DNA from: Hydractinia symbiolongicarpus
Taxonomy: Eukaryota > Cnidaria > Hydrozoa > Anthoathecata > Hydractiniidae
Reading direction: 5' to 3'
NCBI RefSeq assembly: GCF_029227915.1
Contig: NC_079886.1
Coordinates: forward strand, 13,449,001 to 13,513,000
DNA: 64,000 nucleotides
Part shown: in pieces, positions 41,255-53,570 of the stretch
Layout of the letters: every line of letters begins with the position of its first letter
How positions within the stretch are numbered: the stretch's first letter is position 1
Translations under genes and position numbers: made by a program
The notes under the pieces: model-generated
The model's input: the letters and a program-made list of their open reading frames with translations, nothing else
Told to the model about the DNA's origin: nothing
The model's database searches: none

Positions 41255-44200
41255 ATGCCTGCTGTCGAATGCCCAATTGAGTCTTGTGACTACGTCACAC
41301 CTGACCTGGATGCCACAATTGTTGCCGCCCTCATCACAGCACATGCTACTGTCCATACCAGCTCACCAGATAAACAAGGTGCTGCTAAAGTGGAACGAGT
41401 CAAGAGGCCATCAATATCATCCGCCGGTACCAGCGAAGAATGGCAATATTTCACGACCAGATGGGCCGAATATGTTGCAGCAACCAAAGTTACTGGAAAA
41501 GAGAGAGTCCTCCAGCTGCTAGAATGCTGTGATGATGAACTTCGCAAAGACCTTACCAGGTCCACAGTAGGAACCCTTTCTGATAAATCTGAAACAGTTG
41601 TGCTAGCTGCTATAAAGTCATTGGCAGTAAGAGATGAGAACACTATGACTGAATAACACTGAATAATTCCCACCAAGATCGAGATGAACCAATACGGTCC
41701 TTCTGCGCCCGTCTGAGAGGACAAGCAAATGTTTGCAAGTACGTTATAGATTGTCCAAACTGTGACCATGAGGTCAACTACACTGAGCAAATCCTCCGAG
41801 ATGTCATTTGCAGAGGCCTAGAAGACTCAGACATTCAACTTGACTTGCTTGGACAAACGAACCAGGACATGACCCTTGACGAGGTATTACACTTCATAGA
41901 AGCAAGAGAAACTGGTAAGCGCTCTGCATCCAAACTTCTCCAACAACACAAAAACAACGCGATCCGCAGCAGTTACAAAAATGCCGGATCAACCGATTCA
42001 ACTCCATGCACATACTGTGGAAAGAAGGGCCATGGTGCCAAAGCTATTGCCAAACGAAGAAAGACTACATGCCCAGCATACAACCACATATGTAGTCACT
42101 GCAATCATCCACATCACTACGAGAGCGTGTGTAGAAGCAAAGACAAACAAAAACGAAACAAGATGGAACCAGAGAATCAAGGTGCTGTTTTCGACCAAGA
42201 ATCTACATTCAATCAGCTATTCAACAACCAAGGAAGCCGACGAGCCACCACATCTACAACAAGTCTTCAAAGAGTTGGGAGAAACGCAGATCCAGCTCTC
42301 AACCATACCTCGACCTCAACGTCTCAGTCGATGACGAAAGTTACAGCCAACTTGGATACCAAGCCATCAGAAACCCCCCAGAGAAGACCATCACCATCCC
42401 TGCAATGGCTGATACCGGTTGTCAAAGTTGTTTTATTGGATTCAAGTGCGTACAGAAACTTGGACTGACCAAAGCGGATCTTCTTCCCGTATCGATGGAG
42501 ATGCGAGCAGCTAACGGCAATCCCATCAAAGTACTTGGTGCCATCATCCTAAAAATCAACAGTCCAACTAACTCGAACAACGCCCAGGAAACACGACAAC
42601 TTGTGTATGTCACCAACGAAACCAACCAATTCTTCATCAGCAAAGGTGCTTGCATTGACTTGGGTATCATCCCCTCCAGCTTCCCAGCCATCGCCAACAA
42701 ATATCATCAAGTTGCATCAGCTGACGTTCTCAAAACAGCGACAGATCACCTCAATCATCCCGAACAATCTTCAACACCAACAACAATTGGCTGCGACTGC
42801 CCAAAACGTGAACCTCCACCAGCCCTTCCTACTGGTCTTCCATGTGCCGCAACAGACGAGAATCGGCAGAAACTACAGGACTTCCTACTAAATCACTACA
42901 AGTCCAGTGCCTTCAATACGTGTGAGCACCAACCGCTGCCGATGATGACTGGACCCCCACTGTCCCTTCAGATCGACGAATCCGCAGAACCTACAGCTCA
43001 TCACACTCCAATCCCTGTTCCGTTTCACTGGCAAGAGAAAGTCAAAGCCGATCTGGACCGCGATGTTCTGCTTGGAGTGCTCGAAAAAGTGCCAATAGGA
43101 GAACCTGTGACCTGGTGTCATCGCATGGTAGTATGCGCCAAGAAAAATGGAAAACCTCGTCGTACCGTAGACTTCCAAGCCCTGAACGCCTGTGCAACGA
43201 GAGAAACTCATCATACTCAGTCTCCATTCCATCAAGTACGTTCGGTGCCCCACAACGTCAAGAAGACTGTCACAGATGCCTGGAATGGATACCACAGTGT
43301 CCCCCTCTGTGAAGAAGACAAGCACCTCACAACCTTCATCACCCCTTGGGGTCGTTACCGGTATCGCACTGCACCACAAGGCTACATTTCATCTGGTGAC
43401 GGCTACACAAGACGATTTGATGAAATAGCCTGTGACTTCCCAAACAAAATCAAAGTCGTAGATGATTCTCTGCTATGGGCCGATACCTTGGAGGAGAGCT
43501 TTCATCAAACTGCACAGTGGCTTGACCTTTGCGCTCGTAATGGTATCATCTTGAACCCTGATAAATTTGAATTTGGTGCCGACACCGTCGAGTTTGCTGG
43601 TTTCGAGATCACGCCTACATCCGTCCGTCCTAACGAGAAGATCATCAGAGCAATCATGGACTTTCCGACACCAAAGAATCTCACAGACGTACGTTCATGG
43701 TTTGGTCTTGTGAATCAAGTCACATACACTTTCAGCATGACATCGTTCATGGAACCGTTCCGCTCACTACTGAAGCCAACGATGAAGTTCCAATGGAATG
43801 AGGAATTGCAAGCAATCTTCGACAAATCAAAACGTCAAATTGCGGCAGAGATTGAGAATGGCGTCCGTATATTCGACAAACAGAAACCAACGTGCCTCGC
43901 CACCGATTGGTCGAAATCTGGCATTGGTTACTGGCTGTTCCAGAAACATTGCAACTGCCCTGACATCAAACCTTTCTGCTGCAACACTGGTTGGAAGGTG
44001 GTACTTGTTGGTAGTCGGTTCACTCATGCTGCTGAATCACGTTACGCTCCCATCGAAGGTGAAGCCCTCGCGGTAGCCGATGCACTTGACAAGGCCAGAC
44101 ACTTCGTATTGGGCTGCGACGATCTTATCGTTGCAGTGGACCACAAGCCCTTGCTTGGTATCTTCTCCGATCGCTCACTCGATAGGATCTCCAATGGCCG

Positions 44201-44495
44201 CCTACGAAACCTGAAAGAGAAGACCCTTCGATACCGTTTCAAGATATGCTACATCCCAGGCCGAAAGAATTGCGTCTCAGACACCATGTCTAGACATCCA
44301 AGTAGACCCAAGTCTCCTGACAAGATGCACCTACCCGATGACGTGTGCTCTATCGACTCTACTGAGCTGTTACCACCGAAAGCCCATCAAGTTCTTCCGT
44401 CGAAAGTATTCAATCAGACAACTTCAATGGGCATAAAAATACATCCTACTATCCTGCAAAAGTTCAAGTCTTTGAAAGATTTTGTAGGTAGCTAG
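41255..44495 (+). pseudogene. Gypsy-like gag-pol lacking integrase
   Basis: ATG 41255 opens a protein beginning with a C2H2-like finger (MPAVECPIESCDYVTPD). The gag core is EEWQYFTTRWAEYV, VLQLLECCDDELRKDL, and, after a frame change near 41650, SFCARLRGQANVC. Zinc knuckles follow (CTYCGKKGHG, CSHCNHPHHYESVC). A further frame change near 42290 leads to protease (MADTGCQSC). Reverse transcriptase shows CAKKNGKPRRTVDFQALN, YRTAPQGYISSGDGY and VVDDSLLWA, and RNase H shows CLATDWSKSGIG, ESRYAPIEGEA and VAVDHKPLL. No integrase follows: the last 20 or so codons come from the surrounding repeat (SMGIKIHPTILQ). The 42405-44495 pol frame is open and long. Confidence 0.85.
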
Positions 44496-45140
44496 CTAGC
44501 TTGTTACATCATAATTCGTGCTCATAAAAGAAGAGAAATTTGGAAACTATAGTAGTTAGCTATATATAATTAAAAAAGAGGAATAACAACAGAAGTCATA
44601 GGTTAGAGAGCTAACCATGGGATGGGGAGCTGGACTTGGAGGCTAACATTAGCTAGCTAACAGTAGAGCTAAGACACCCAGTTAAATATACTTAAACTGG
44701 GAACACTTACCTAAAACTAAAGCTAGCTATTTATGCTTAGTAAAACACATATAGGGGGAAGCAATAGTAATGTAAAATTAATAACGTTAGCTACAGTTCA
44801 ACATAACCAAAGTTTTCCGTTTTTTAGTCAGCCAACAGCTTTATGTAGCATTTTGAATTTTAGGACAATACATTAGTTACGCGCCAGGGCTCATGAATTA
44901 TGCAACGTAAACAAATATGGCTACATACGCGGTAAAATATGAAACTGTAGCTTTTCCTGGGAAATGCGAGTCTGCTTGCTCCACCGACATAAAAACCAAA
45001 CGAATAAAAATATCAAAGTTCGTACTATTTGTGATTTCAAATCCACTTTAAACTCTAGCCTTTGTTTTCTACTTCTAACTTTACTTTACATCTAGCTCCA
45101 CTTCTCACTTCACTTTTCTACTTCTTCACTTGGTCTCTTT
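44430..45140. repeat. inverted-repeat element, left arm inner part
   Basis: Reverse complement of about 46480-47180 (shared GGGCATAAAAATACATC, CAAAAGTTCAAGTCTTTG, GCCTCCAAGTCCAGCTCC in one or other orientation). Contains many TAGCTAGC runs. Confidence 0.75.
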
Positions 45141-45560
45141 TCTTTTTAAATATATAGCTATGCTTTTTTAAACCACTTTTTTTCCTTTATTTCAAGGTAA
45201 AGGGATCGTTCTTCTGTGCTTTTTTTTTGGTGGCCTTTATTTTCTACTTCTAAATTTACTTTACTTCTAGCTCCACGTAGCTCCACTTCCAACTTCACTT
45301 TTTCTACTTCTTCACTTGGACTTTTTTCTTTTTAAATATGCGAGTCTGCCGGACACTTAACTCTAGCTACATAAAAACATAACATCTAAAAATATCAAAG
45401 TTGAATCCAAATCGACTTTAAGCCCAAGCTTTTATTTTCTACTTCTAACTTTTCTTTACTACTTCTAGCTGCACTCTTCACTTTCGAAGCAACTTCTCGT
45501 GGCTTCTAACTTTACTTTTTTACTTCTACTTCTCCACTTTGACTTTTCTTGCTTTTAATA
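45050..45560. repeat. pyrimidine-rich degenerate tandem block
   Basis: Three diverged repeats of a phrase like TTTTCTACTTCTAACTTTACT...AGCTCCACTTC...CTTCACTT...GACTTTTCTT at about 45055, 45237 and 45427, near the inner end of the left arm. Confidence 0.6.
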
Positions 45561-45845
45561 TCTGCACTTTTATGTGACTAAGGGATCGTCGAAAATAAGA
45601 CATTTTTTAACCGCTTCTTCAGTTCGCCTTTTGTGTCGAGAACTTTGTCGAGAAATTTTTATGTTTGTTTGTTTTTACGCTAACGGAACTTTTGATTCGA
45701 ATGCCGTCCCGTTCGAAAGTACGCATTTCAGCGAATCATACTGCTTATTTTCTATCACGTGGTTTCTAACAGGTGCGAGACAAATGTAAACAAAACAAAA
45801 AAACTCGGCAAACTCGCGCACTCGGTTGTTAAAAAACATCGTATT

Positions 45846-46350
45846 TGCAAAAGTCACAGACAGAAGCTCTGTATTATTATAAGAGACTAGTCAATAAGGC
45901 CCGTGGAAAAATCCACTTAGGCAGGATAACAGAGAAAAACAACGGTCATTTAAATTTTGCTGACGTCAGCAGAGACCTGTCAGAACACCAAAAAATTTTT
46001 TCAGAAATTTGTATGCCTGTTGCCTTCATCGTATAGATATTGAAACGCTGATCAAGAAAATGTATAGGATCGTGTACTTTTGACAAACGGATGCAGAGAT
46101 CTTAGGGCTTAAAGGTTTTTTAATGACGTCATTAACCTGTCCATTCCAAAACGGATTCGGTGACCTAGGTTTGGAAAACCTACCCAAATTGTTCCCAGGT
46201 AGTCCCTTGTTACCCACGCAGGAGATGACGTCAGTTGTTTCCATCCGTTTCCAAGTTATTAAGCCTTAAATTTAAAAGTGCAATACAATGGCTTCACTAA
46301 TCTTAATATACTTTCCTTTGACGTCAATATTGCTTTAACGTTAAATTGAT
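45846..46350 (+). repeat. dispersed repeat, copy 2
   Basis: A 3' tail (GCAAAAGTCACAGACAGAAG, TATTATTATA) at 45848-45880 is followed head to tail by a nearly full unit beginning at about 45886 (TAAGGCCCGTGG...), very similar to 39149 onward. It lies in the loop of the large inverted repeat. Confidence 0.75.
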
Positions 46351-46479
46351 TTGCTGAAATAAATTTAACGGCTTTCTTTACAAAAATGGTGTCCCTCGAC
46401 ACCGAAATAAACAACAACAAAAGAACGGTCCCTTTGTCTTGAAAAAAGCGCAAAAATTAATTCAGAGAAAGAAAAGTCC

Positions 46480-47428
46480 AAGAAGTGAAGTAAGAAGTGG
46501 TAGCTAGAGCTAGAAGTAAAGTAGTAAAATTAGAAGTAGAAAATAAAGGTTAGAGTTTGAAGTGGATTTGAAATCACAAATAGTAAGAACTTTGATGTTT
46601 TCAAACGTTTAGTTTTTATGTCACTGGAGCAAGCAGACTCGCATTTTCCAAGAAATGCCTCAAATTCTTGAAGTTTTATATTTTGCGCTTTTTTTTAAAA
46701 AAAACGTAGCCACCATATTTGTTTACATTTTGTTGCATAATTAATGTCTCCCCTGGCGCGTAACTAATGGGTTTGTCCTAAAATTCAAAATGCTACATAA
46801 AGCTGTTAGCTGACTAACAAACGGAAAACTTTGGTATGTTGAACTTGCTGCTCACTATAATGTTATTTATTTTACATTACTATTGCTTCTCTTTGCATGT
46901 GTTTTACTAGCATAAATAGCTAGCTTTAGTTTTAGCTAAGTGTTCCCAGTTTAAGTATACTTAACTGGGGGTCTTAGCTACCGTTAGCTAGCTAATGTTA
47001 GCCTCCAAGTCCAGCTCCCCATTCCATGGGCTAGCTTTAACCTATGACTTCTGATGTTATTCCTCTTTTTTAATTATCTATAGCTAACTACTATAGTTTC
47101 CAAATTTCTCTTCTTTTATGAGCTACCTACAAAATCTTTCAAAGACTTGAACTTTTGCAGGATAGTAAGATGTATTTTTATGCCCATAGAGTATATAGCT
47201 AGATGAATTCCGTTGTTTACATTTTCAGTGGAAAGCTCTTTCGACTTGGGCATTTGCGTGGCAGGGAAAAACATTGGGGTGCTAGGTGAAGCAAAGTAAT
47301 TATCAATTCATTTCTTCAAATGAAGGCATTCTTAATGAATTCAAATAAATCAGAAGGCATCAATCTACACTCGATAATAGTTTATAACCCCGACGATGTC
47401 CCGTTTGAAGAAATCCACAGTAAAAGAA
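46480..47428. repeat. inverted-repeat element, right arm
   Basis: Uninterrupted partner of 40858-41105 plus 44430-45140. Where the left arm carries gag-pol the right arm has only about 20 bp. Confidence 0.75.
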
Positions 47429-49671
47429 GGATATCCAGCATATAGGACTTTGCAGTGACTTTCGCGACAAAGTGGGTCATCGGCGTATGGGCAGGAGCAA
47501 TGTTTTTGTGATAGCGTGAAACCGATTCCTGTCTTGCTCCAGTCAGAATCGAGGCACGTTGGTCGATTCGTTTCAAACGTTCTAACACCTTCGTGTATTT
47601 TGTGCAAGATTTCTTCCTTCGATTGATGGAATAACCGTTCGAGTGTCTCGTCCCAATAAAATCTGCTGCCGTGCTGTAACAACTCTCTAAATGGATTCAT
47701 CACTGGCGCCTGAGCGAAAGCGTATGATACTTGATTTACTAAACCAAACCATGATCGTACGCCAGTGATATTAGTGGGGGTTGGAAATTCTGCAATTGCT
47801 TTTAATAGTTTATGCGATGGCTTGTATCCTGTTGTGGTAACGTCGAAGCCGGCAAATTCAACGGTGTCTTTGGCAAAATGAAATTTATCAGGATTGAAAA
47901 CAATTCCATTGTCCGCGCACAACTTGATATATTGCATGGTGTGCCACAATGACGTGGAAATGTCGTTGTCCCATAATAAAGAATCGTCAACGATCCTCGC
48001 TACTCGTGGGAAGTCTGATGTGATATCGTCAAAACGTTTTGTATATCCGTCGTTTGAGGCGTGAAAACCCTGGGGAGCACGGCAATATCGGTACCTTGAT
48101 GAATGTGGTGGCGTCTTTAGCGTTTGGGGATAATGGCACACTATGGTACCCATTCCACGCATCAAGGACAGTTTTCTTTTGATTGATCGGATCGACACTG
48201 ACAACGTTAAAAGGTGAAGGAGTATGATGCGTTTCGCGTCTCGTGGCGGCATTCAGATTCTGTAGGTCAATGGTACGTCAAGGCGTGCCATCTTTTTTGG
48301 GCACGGTAATTATCCTATAACACCATGTCGTTGGTGTACCATCTGCATCGAGCTGAGCTTTGACTGCGTCCTTCCAATGGTGCGGTATCGGAATCGGTTT
48401 GTGAACGGCGATCGGGTGGTGGTCGTTGAGGAAGGTGACATTAAGTGCTTCGCCAGTCATGGTTTGGAGTTTCTGATGGGTACATGTGTTAAAAGCACTA
48501 GTAGCAAAGTATTCTTTGATCTATTTCTCGAGCTCCTCGCGGTTTTCGGAGGTAGCAGGTAGCGGTATTCGCTGTGGCAGCGATGGTGGGGAGGTGCGGG
48601 GGGGTGGGGGGGGGGCAACCACAAGATGTCTCTAGGTTCCCATCATTGTCAATAGATGGTTGGTGCTCCATGGTGGATGCCGACACTACACCGATCATAT
48701 GGTTGGGAAAGTTTTCATCAATGATTTGAAGTTGTTTAAGCGCAGTTTGTGAAAGGTACAATCCTTTAACCTGGTCACATATATATAAGCTGAGAAGAAG
48801 TATTACCGGCAATCGAAATATTTGCGATAACTGCGCCTCGTATGACTAATCCATCGTTGTTAACATCTCGTAAACTATGGCGCGTACATATCAATGCTCT
48901 GTTTGTACAGTTCATTTGCTTTAGCAATTCAGGTCCCGCGGTACATGTTTGAGCGCCTGTGTCGGCAACAGCACGAACCCTATAGGACTCACATGATTGT
49001 CTAATTGGCACACGATGTCCCAATTTTTGATGCGCTTTTACGTTCAAAGAGATTGCCACTTCTATTGTTGGGGGTGGTTCGGGCTTTTCGGGTAACAATT
49101 CGTTGTTGAGCCACTGCCCATGCGGTATTCCATCTAGCCATAACGGAGCCATTGATGTTGTGATGGATGTCAAAAGTGAAAAATCTTCATCTCTTTGAAG
49201 GTCGGGTGAATCATCATGAACAGTGTTTGCGGATGAACTTTCACATACATTGCTGAAATGGTTCATTTTTCCACATTTGTTGCATTTTCTCCCTTGTGTG
49301 GGGCATTGTTGTCGTCCATTTTGATGTCGATTACGACCGCATCCTCTGCATTTTTGTTGGTTGCGTCCTGGGGGTCTGTTCCCGTTGTTACCGTCCTTGG
49401 TCGGTGGTTGTGGCGGTTGTGGACTGGGTGGTGTACGTGGAATTGTTTTCGACCTTTGATACTCGGACCTGATTGGCGCGACGTAGTCCGATGCGTTGGG
49501 TGGCTGGAAGTGTGATGTAGCTTTTGCTGTTGATTCTAGTATCAGGAGGCGTTCTGTCGGGGTTGCAGCGTCGGGAAAGACGTTACCTCGGATAATATCT
49601 TGTTCTGATATGATGGATCCCGCAAGCCAGCGATGACTTGTGATTTTATTGAAATCTTGCACAAAATACAC
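47429..49671 (-). pseudogene. second Gypsy-like gag-pol, minus strand, broken
   Basis: Gag ends with CRGCGRNRHQNGRQQC and CNKCGKMNHFSNVC (two knuckles), followed by protease AVADTGAQTC. After frame changes near 48790 and 48480 (beside a poly-G run at about 48600) come the RT pieces TWCYRIITVPKKDG, YCRAPQGFHASNDGY and IVDDSLLW. The start of RNase H reads CLDSDWSKTGIGF and stops near 47440 where the right arm of the inverted repeat begins. The sequence is related to, but clearly different from, the 41255-44495 copy. Its 5' gag is cut at about 49660 by an inverted junction. Confidence 0.78.
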
Positions 49672-50207
49672 GAAGGTGTTAGAACGTTTGAACCAAACCG
49701 ACCAACGTGCCTCGATTCTGGCTGGAGCAAGATAGGGATCGGTTTCACGCTATCACATTGCTCCTGTCCATACGCCGATGACCCACTTTGTGGCGAAAGT
49801 CACTGCAAAGTCCTATATGCTGGATCCCGCTTTACTAGACACGCTGAAAGCCGATATGGTCCTATAGAAGGAGAGGCTGTCGCTGTTTCCTTTGCTCTCG
49901 ATAGTTGCAAAATGTTTACGATGGGCTGCCCGAATCTGGTTGTAGATGCCGAATTTTCAATGATCGCCGAAAGACGAAATCAAGAACCCAAGACTTTTAA
50001 AAAATACATGAAAAGACACTCATGTATAAGTTCAAAGTCATTGCAATACCAGGAAATACAAACAATGGAGCCGATGCAGTGTCCCGTATACCGGTCCCAT
50101 CAACCAAAACGCCTCCTGTACTACCGCACAGTGATATCGACACAGCATTAATAGCATTCGTAGAGGTACAACTGGTAAATTTGGGTACAATGTTGAACGC
50201 TGTATAA
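49645..50207 (+). pseudogene. detached RNase H piece of the second gag-pol
   Basis: Reads KIHEGVRTFEPNRPTCLDS, WSKIGIGFTLSHCSC, ESRYGPIEGEAVAVSF (catalytic Glu), then frame-shifts to YKFKVIAIPGNTNNGADAVSR. It overlaps in content with the end of the minus copy but lies in the opposite orientation, so it is a rearranged fragment. Confidence 0.7.
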
Positions 50208-50212
50208 AGCTA

Positions 50213-51555
50213 AGCCCAATTAAATATTTCAACCAGCGTTTACTCAATTATTCACAAAAATTTGCTTCGGGTGCAGACTACATATTTTATGCCTATCATG
50301 TTATTCAACAAATCAATTTTAAAAGTAGAATAAATATTGCAATGAAATATTTTTGTGGTAACAATTTAACAGCTGGTATGTTCAGTAACAATTTTAAGGA
50401 AACTGTTAAATCTTTTGTTGCTAACGATGAAGCGTTTAATTTTATGAATACCATCAAAGGTACTCCAGCATACTGGAAGAAATTTCTGCACGAGGTATTA
50501 GCCATGGTAAAACAATTTGAAACGCCAACATTTTTTTTAACATTGTCCTGTGCTTACCTTCGTTGAAATGAACTAGTTTTAATAGTATCAAAACTGAATG
50601 GCTTTAATCTTACTGAAAATGTTTCGGAGGAAATGGACTACATGGAAAGCTGTCCTGTGTTGGTAGCACGCAATTTCCAATACAGAGTAGAAGTGTTTTT
50701 CAAAGAAATTGTTCTAAATGGTGCCCTTGGAAAAGTTAAATATCACGTGATTCGCGTTGAATTTCAGGTTAGAGGTAGTCCACATGTCCATGTATTTTTA
50801 TGGATAATTGGTGCACCAGTGTTGACAAGAGAGAATAAAGAAGAGTGTATAAGTTTTGTTGATAACATTATAAGAGTAGACCTTCCAGACCCTGAGACAG
50901 AACCAGAGTTATTTAGTGTTGTAAAAATGTTCCATATTCATTCCCATTCTAAAACTTGTCGAAAGTATAAGAATAGTGTATGTCGGTTCAATTTTGGACA
51001 TTGTTTCTCAGATCGAACAATAGTAGCTGAACCTCTCAGTGACGAAATGCCTTCTGCACACAAGGAAGATATATTATCAAAGAGAGAAGAAATAATGAGC
51101 AAAGTCAAGGATTATATAAATTGCAACCTTTTTCCTAAGAAAATGAATATCATTGATCCTCAAAGTGAGAATTTTGAATTTCCAGAAAGCATACCTAGTA
51201 TACTGAAAGGTTTAGATATTTCAGAGAGTGAATACTATAACGCCCTGTCTAAATCATCAGACTCAGATTTCCAAGTTCATTTAAGGCGCCCTCCTATTTC
51301 GTATTTTGTAAATAACTATTTTTCAGAAGGAATTTTTGCGTGGCAAGCAAACATTGACTTGCAGCCGGTTTTTAATCATTATAAAGCAATAACATACATG
51401 TGTAAGTATCTTTCCAAATCAGAAGATGTATGTTCGCGTGCAATGAAGCAAGCATTGTCAAAGGCACGTGAAAATAGCGATGTTTACACAAGCTTTGAAA
51501 CGATACATAGGGTTATGGTTAATGAGATCCAAGATAAAAATCACAAAGGAGATTT
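50213..51555 (+). pseudogene. Helitron Rep (HUH) domain
   Basis: Rolling-circle initiator that nicks one strand. The Helitron_like_N region reads YFNQRLLNYSQKFASGADY, IKGTPAYWKKFL and ETPTFFLTLSCAYLR, then a TGA (50564-50566) where Trp is usual. The frame stays open afterwards: NFQYRVEVFFKE, then the HUH motif GSPHVHVFLWI, HSHSKTCRKY with CRFNFG, and the tyrosine region HYKAITYMCKYLSK. Only the one in-frame stop is visible before the Penelope insertion at about 51555. The two Tyr residues of the YxxxY motif are present. Confidence 0.85.
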
Positions 51556-52480
51556 GAAAGCATGGTTATTCCATTTAGCTTGCAGTTATTACAGTGGCTT
51601 TCAACCCAACAAAAGTTCCCTAAAAAAGCATGGCATTTTAAAAAAGTTAAGAAGGAGGAAGGATATCGTAATATTGAAACCAGACAAAGGAAATGGAGTG
51701 GTCATTTTGGATCGATGGTTCTATGATGAAAGTATGCTTAAAATTGTTAGTGACACTAGATAATTTAAAGAACTGGATACTGATTTAACCCTAAAGAGAG
51801 AGAGAGACAATTACAAAGACTTCGACGAAAACTTAAAACAAATAACTGTATTTGTAGTAATATATATGATAAGATTTATCCATCTGGTTCTAGACCAGCT
51901 AGAATATATGGTTTACCAAAAGTACCCAAATGCAAAAACGAGTACGATATGCCACCCTTTAGACCTATAGTATCTTTAATTGCTTCTTATAATTATAATT
52001 TAGCCAAGTTTCTTAGTGATCTTATTTCTCCACATATATGCTCTGATTACTGTACTAAAGACACATTCACATTTGTGAAAGAAATTAACAAGGTTAGTAC
52101 TGTTGATAAATATTTTGTATCCTATGATGTTGTGAGTCTCTTTCCCAGCATACCATTAGAAGAAACCATTGAAATTGCCCTAGATCAAATATATCTCTAT
52201 AATCATGAAATAAAAATAAAAAGATCTGACTTGAAAAGGCTATTTTTATTTGCAACATCAGAAACTCGTTTTTTGTTAAACGGTTCTCTTTATTACCAAG
52301 TATATGGTGTTGCCATGGGATCACCCTTAGCACCCATTCTAGCCAATCTTTTCCTGGGCATCACGAAGGTAAATGGTTATCTGAATACAATGGTGAACCA
52401 CCTATTTTCTACCAAAGATATGTTAATGACATTATTGCTTTGTTTAACAATGAATTAGGGGCAGAAATTTTTTTTAACTT
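51556..52480 (+). pseudogene. Penelope-like reverse transcriptase
   Basis: KDIVILKPDKGNGVVILDR (RT1 region) ends at a TAA near 51761. After frame changes the reading resumes with GLPKVPK, MPPFRPIVSLIASYNYN, FVSYDVVSLFPSIPLEE and AMGSPLAPILANLFLG. Then, in another frame, RYVNDIIALF occupies the place of the YVDD catalytic box, with the first Asp changed to Asn. The 52480-52920 interval is a decayed continuation (thumb/linker). Inactive. Confidence 0.8.
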
Positions 52481-52921
52481 ACATCAACACTAAGCATCCC
52501 AATATAAAATTTACTTAAGAGATGGAGTGTGATCACATACTTTCTTTCTTAGATGTCTTAATTGACAACTCCTACAACAAACTTAAAACTAGTATCTTTT
52601 GAAAAAGGACTTTTTCAGGAGTTCTAACTAGCTACTTAAGTTTTACTTCCATGCCATATAAGCTTGGTTTGGTTAAATGTCTCATTGACAGAGCTTACAA
52701 AATAAACAATACTTCGATAGGTTTTGATTTTGACTTGAAAAGTATTTTTACTATTCTAAAGAAAAATTCTTATCCTGAACATTTCATTAATAAAGTAACT
52801 AGAAGTTATTTAAATAAAAAAACATAATTTTGCCACTGACAATAACAAGTGTGATAATGGTAGGCAAAGATATTTTAAATTACCTTACATAGGCAAGCAC
52901 TCAATTTTTACTAGAGCCAAA

Positions 52922-53332
52922 TTGAGTAAATTAGTTACAAGATATTGTAAACCAGATGTAGACATCCGTTTAATATTTCAATCTTTCAAAATTGGATCTT
53001 GTTTCAATGTAAAAGATTCTATTCCTTGTTCCTTTAAATCTAATGTAGTTTATAAATTTAATTGTGCTAGCTGTAATACTAGTTACATTGGTCAACCGAC
53101 CAGACATTTTGCTACTAGAGTTAAGGAACATTTAAAGAGTGACAAGAGTTCCCATGTCTACAAACATCTTAATAATAATTTGGAGTGCAAAAACAGTTGT
53201 AATGAATCTTCTTTTTCTATTATAGACTATACGCCAACCAAATATCAATTAAATGTGAAGGAAGGTTTGTATATAGGTTGGCAACAATCCCTTAAGCAGG
53301 TCTGGCACCCAAGTTGTACTTTATCCATTTAG
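52922..53332 (+). CDS. Penelope-like GIY-YIG endonuclease domain
   Basis: An open frame carrying YKFNCASCNTSYIGQPTRHF (with the YIG-type Tyr and a Cys pair), RVKEHLKSDKSSHVYKHL and a C-terminal LNVKEGLYIGWQQ. This is the order of the PLE GIY-YIG nuclease (Tyr, Arg, His, Glu). It is the best preserved part of the element but lacks an intact RT upstream. Confidence 0.78.
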   Translation: MSKLVTRYCKPDVDIRLIFQSFKIGSCFNVKDSIPCSFKSNVVYKFNCASCNTSYIGQPTRHFATRVKEHLKSDKSSHVYKHLNNNLECKNSCNESSFSIIDYTPTKYQLNVKEGLYIGWQQSLKQVWHPSCTLSI

Positions 53333-53570
53333 TTATGATTATTTTATTACTATTCTCTTCATTTTATTGCTTTCTTTGTATCGTAACATTTCATCACATA
53401 GGAATTCTATTGTAACAGATTTTAACACCTTCATACACTTTTATTATACACATGTGTATAGCATTTTATACTACTTGTATTGTATTATTAATAAAGCCTT
53501 TTATTTGATTGCTGATTTTTGTATATATATCATCCATGAAAAATTGTATATTTTATTTTGTTGAAAATGA

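Larger units (their letters stand above)
51556..53570 (+). mobile_element. Penelope-like retroelement, 5' truncated
   Basis: Contains a broken PLE reverse transcriptase and a GIY-YIG endonuclease in the canonical RT-EN order. It starts within the RT N-terminal region directly after the Helitron Rep sequence, as expected for 5'-truncated insertion. The exact 3' end is uncertain. Confidence 0.75.

Noticed and set aside
41290-41790. 166-codon minus-strand open frame
   Set aside because: Opposite strand of gag, which has recognisable gag motifs on the plus strand.
42390-42470. Programmed -1 frameshift between gag and pol
   Set aside because: The frames overlap, but no clear slippery heptamer is seen and the frame change appears to lie earlier (about 42290); an indel is simpler.
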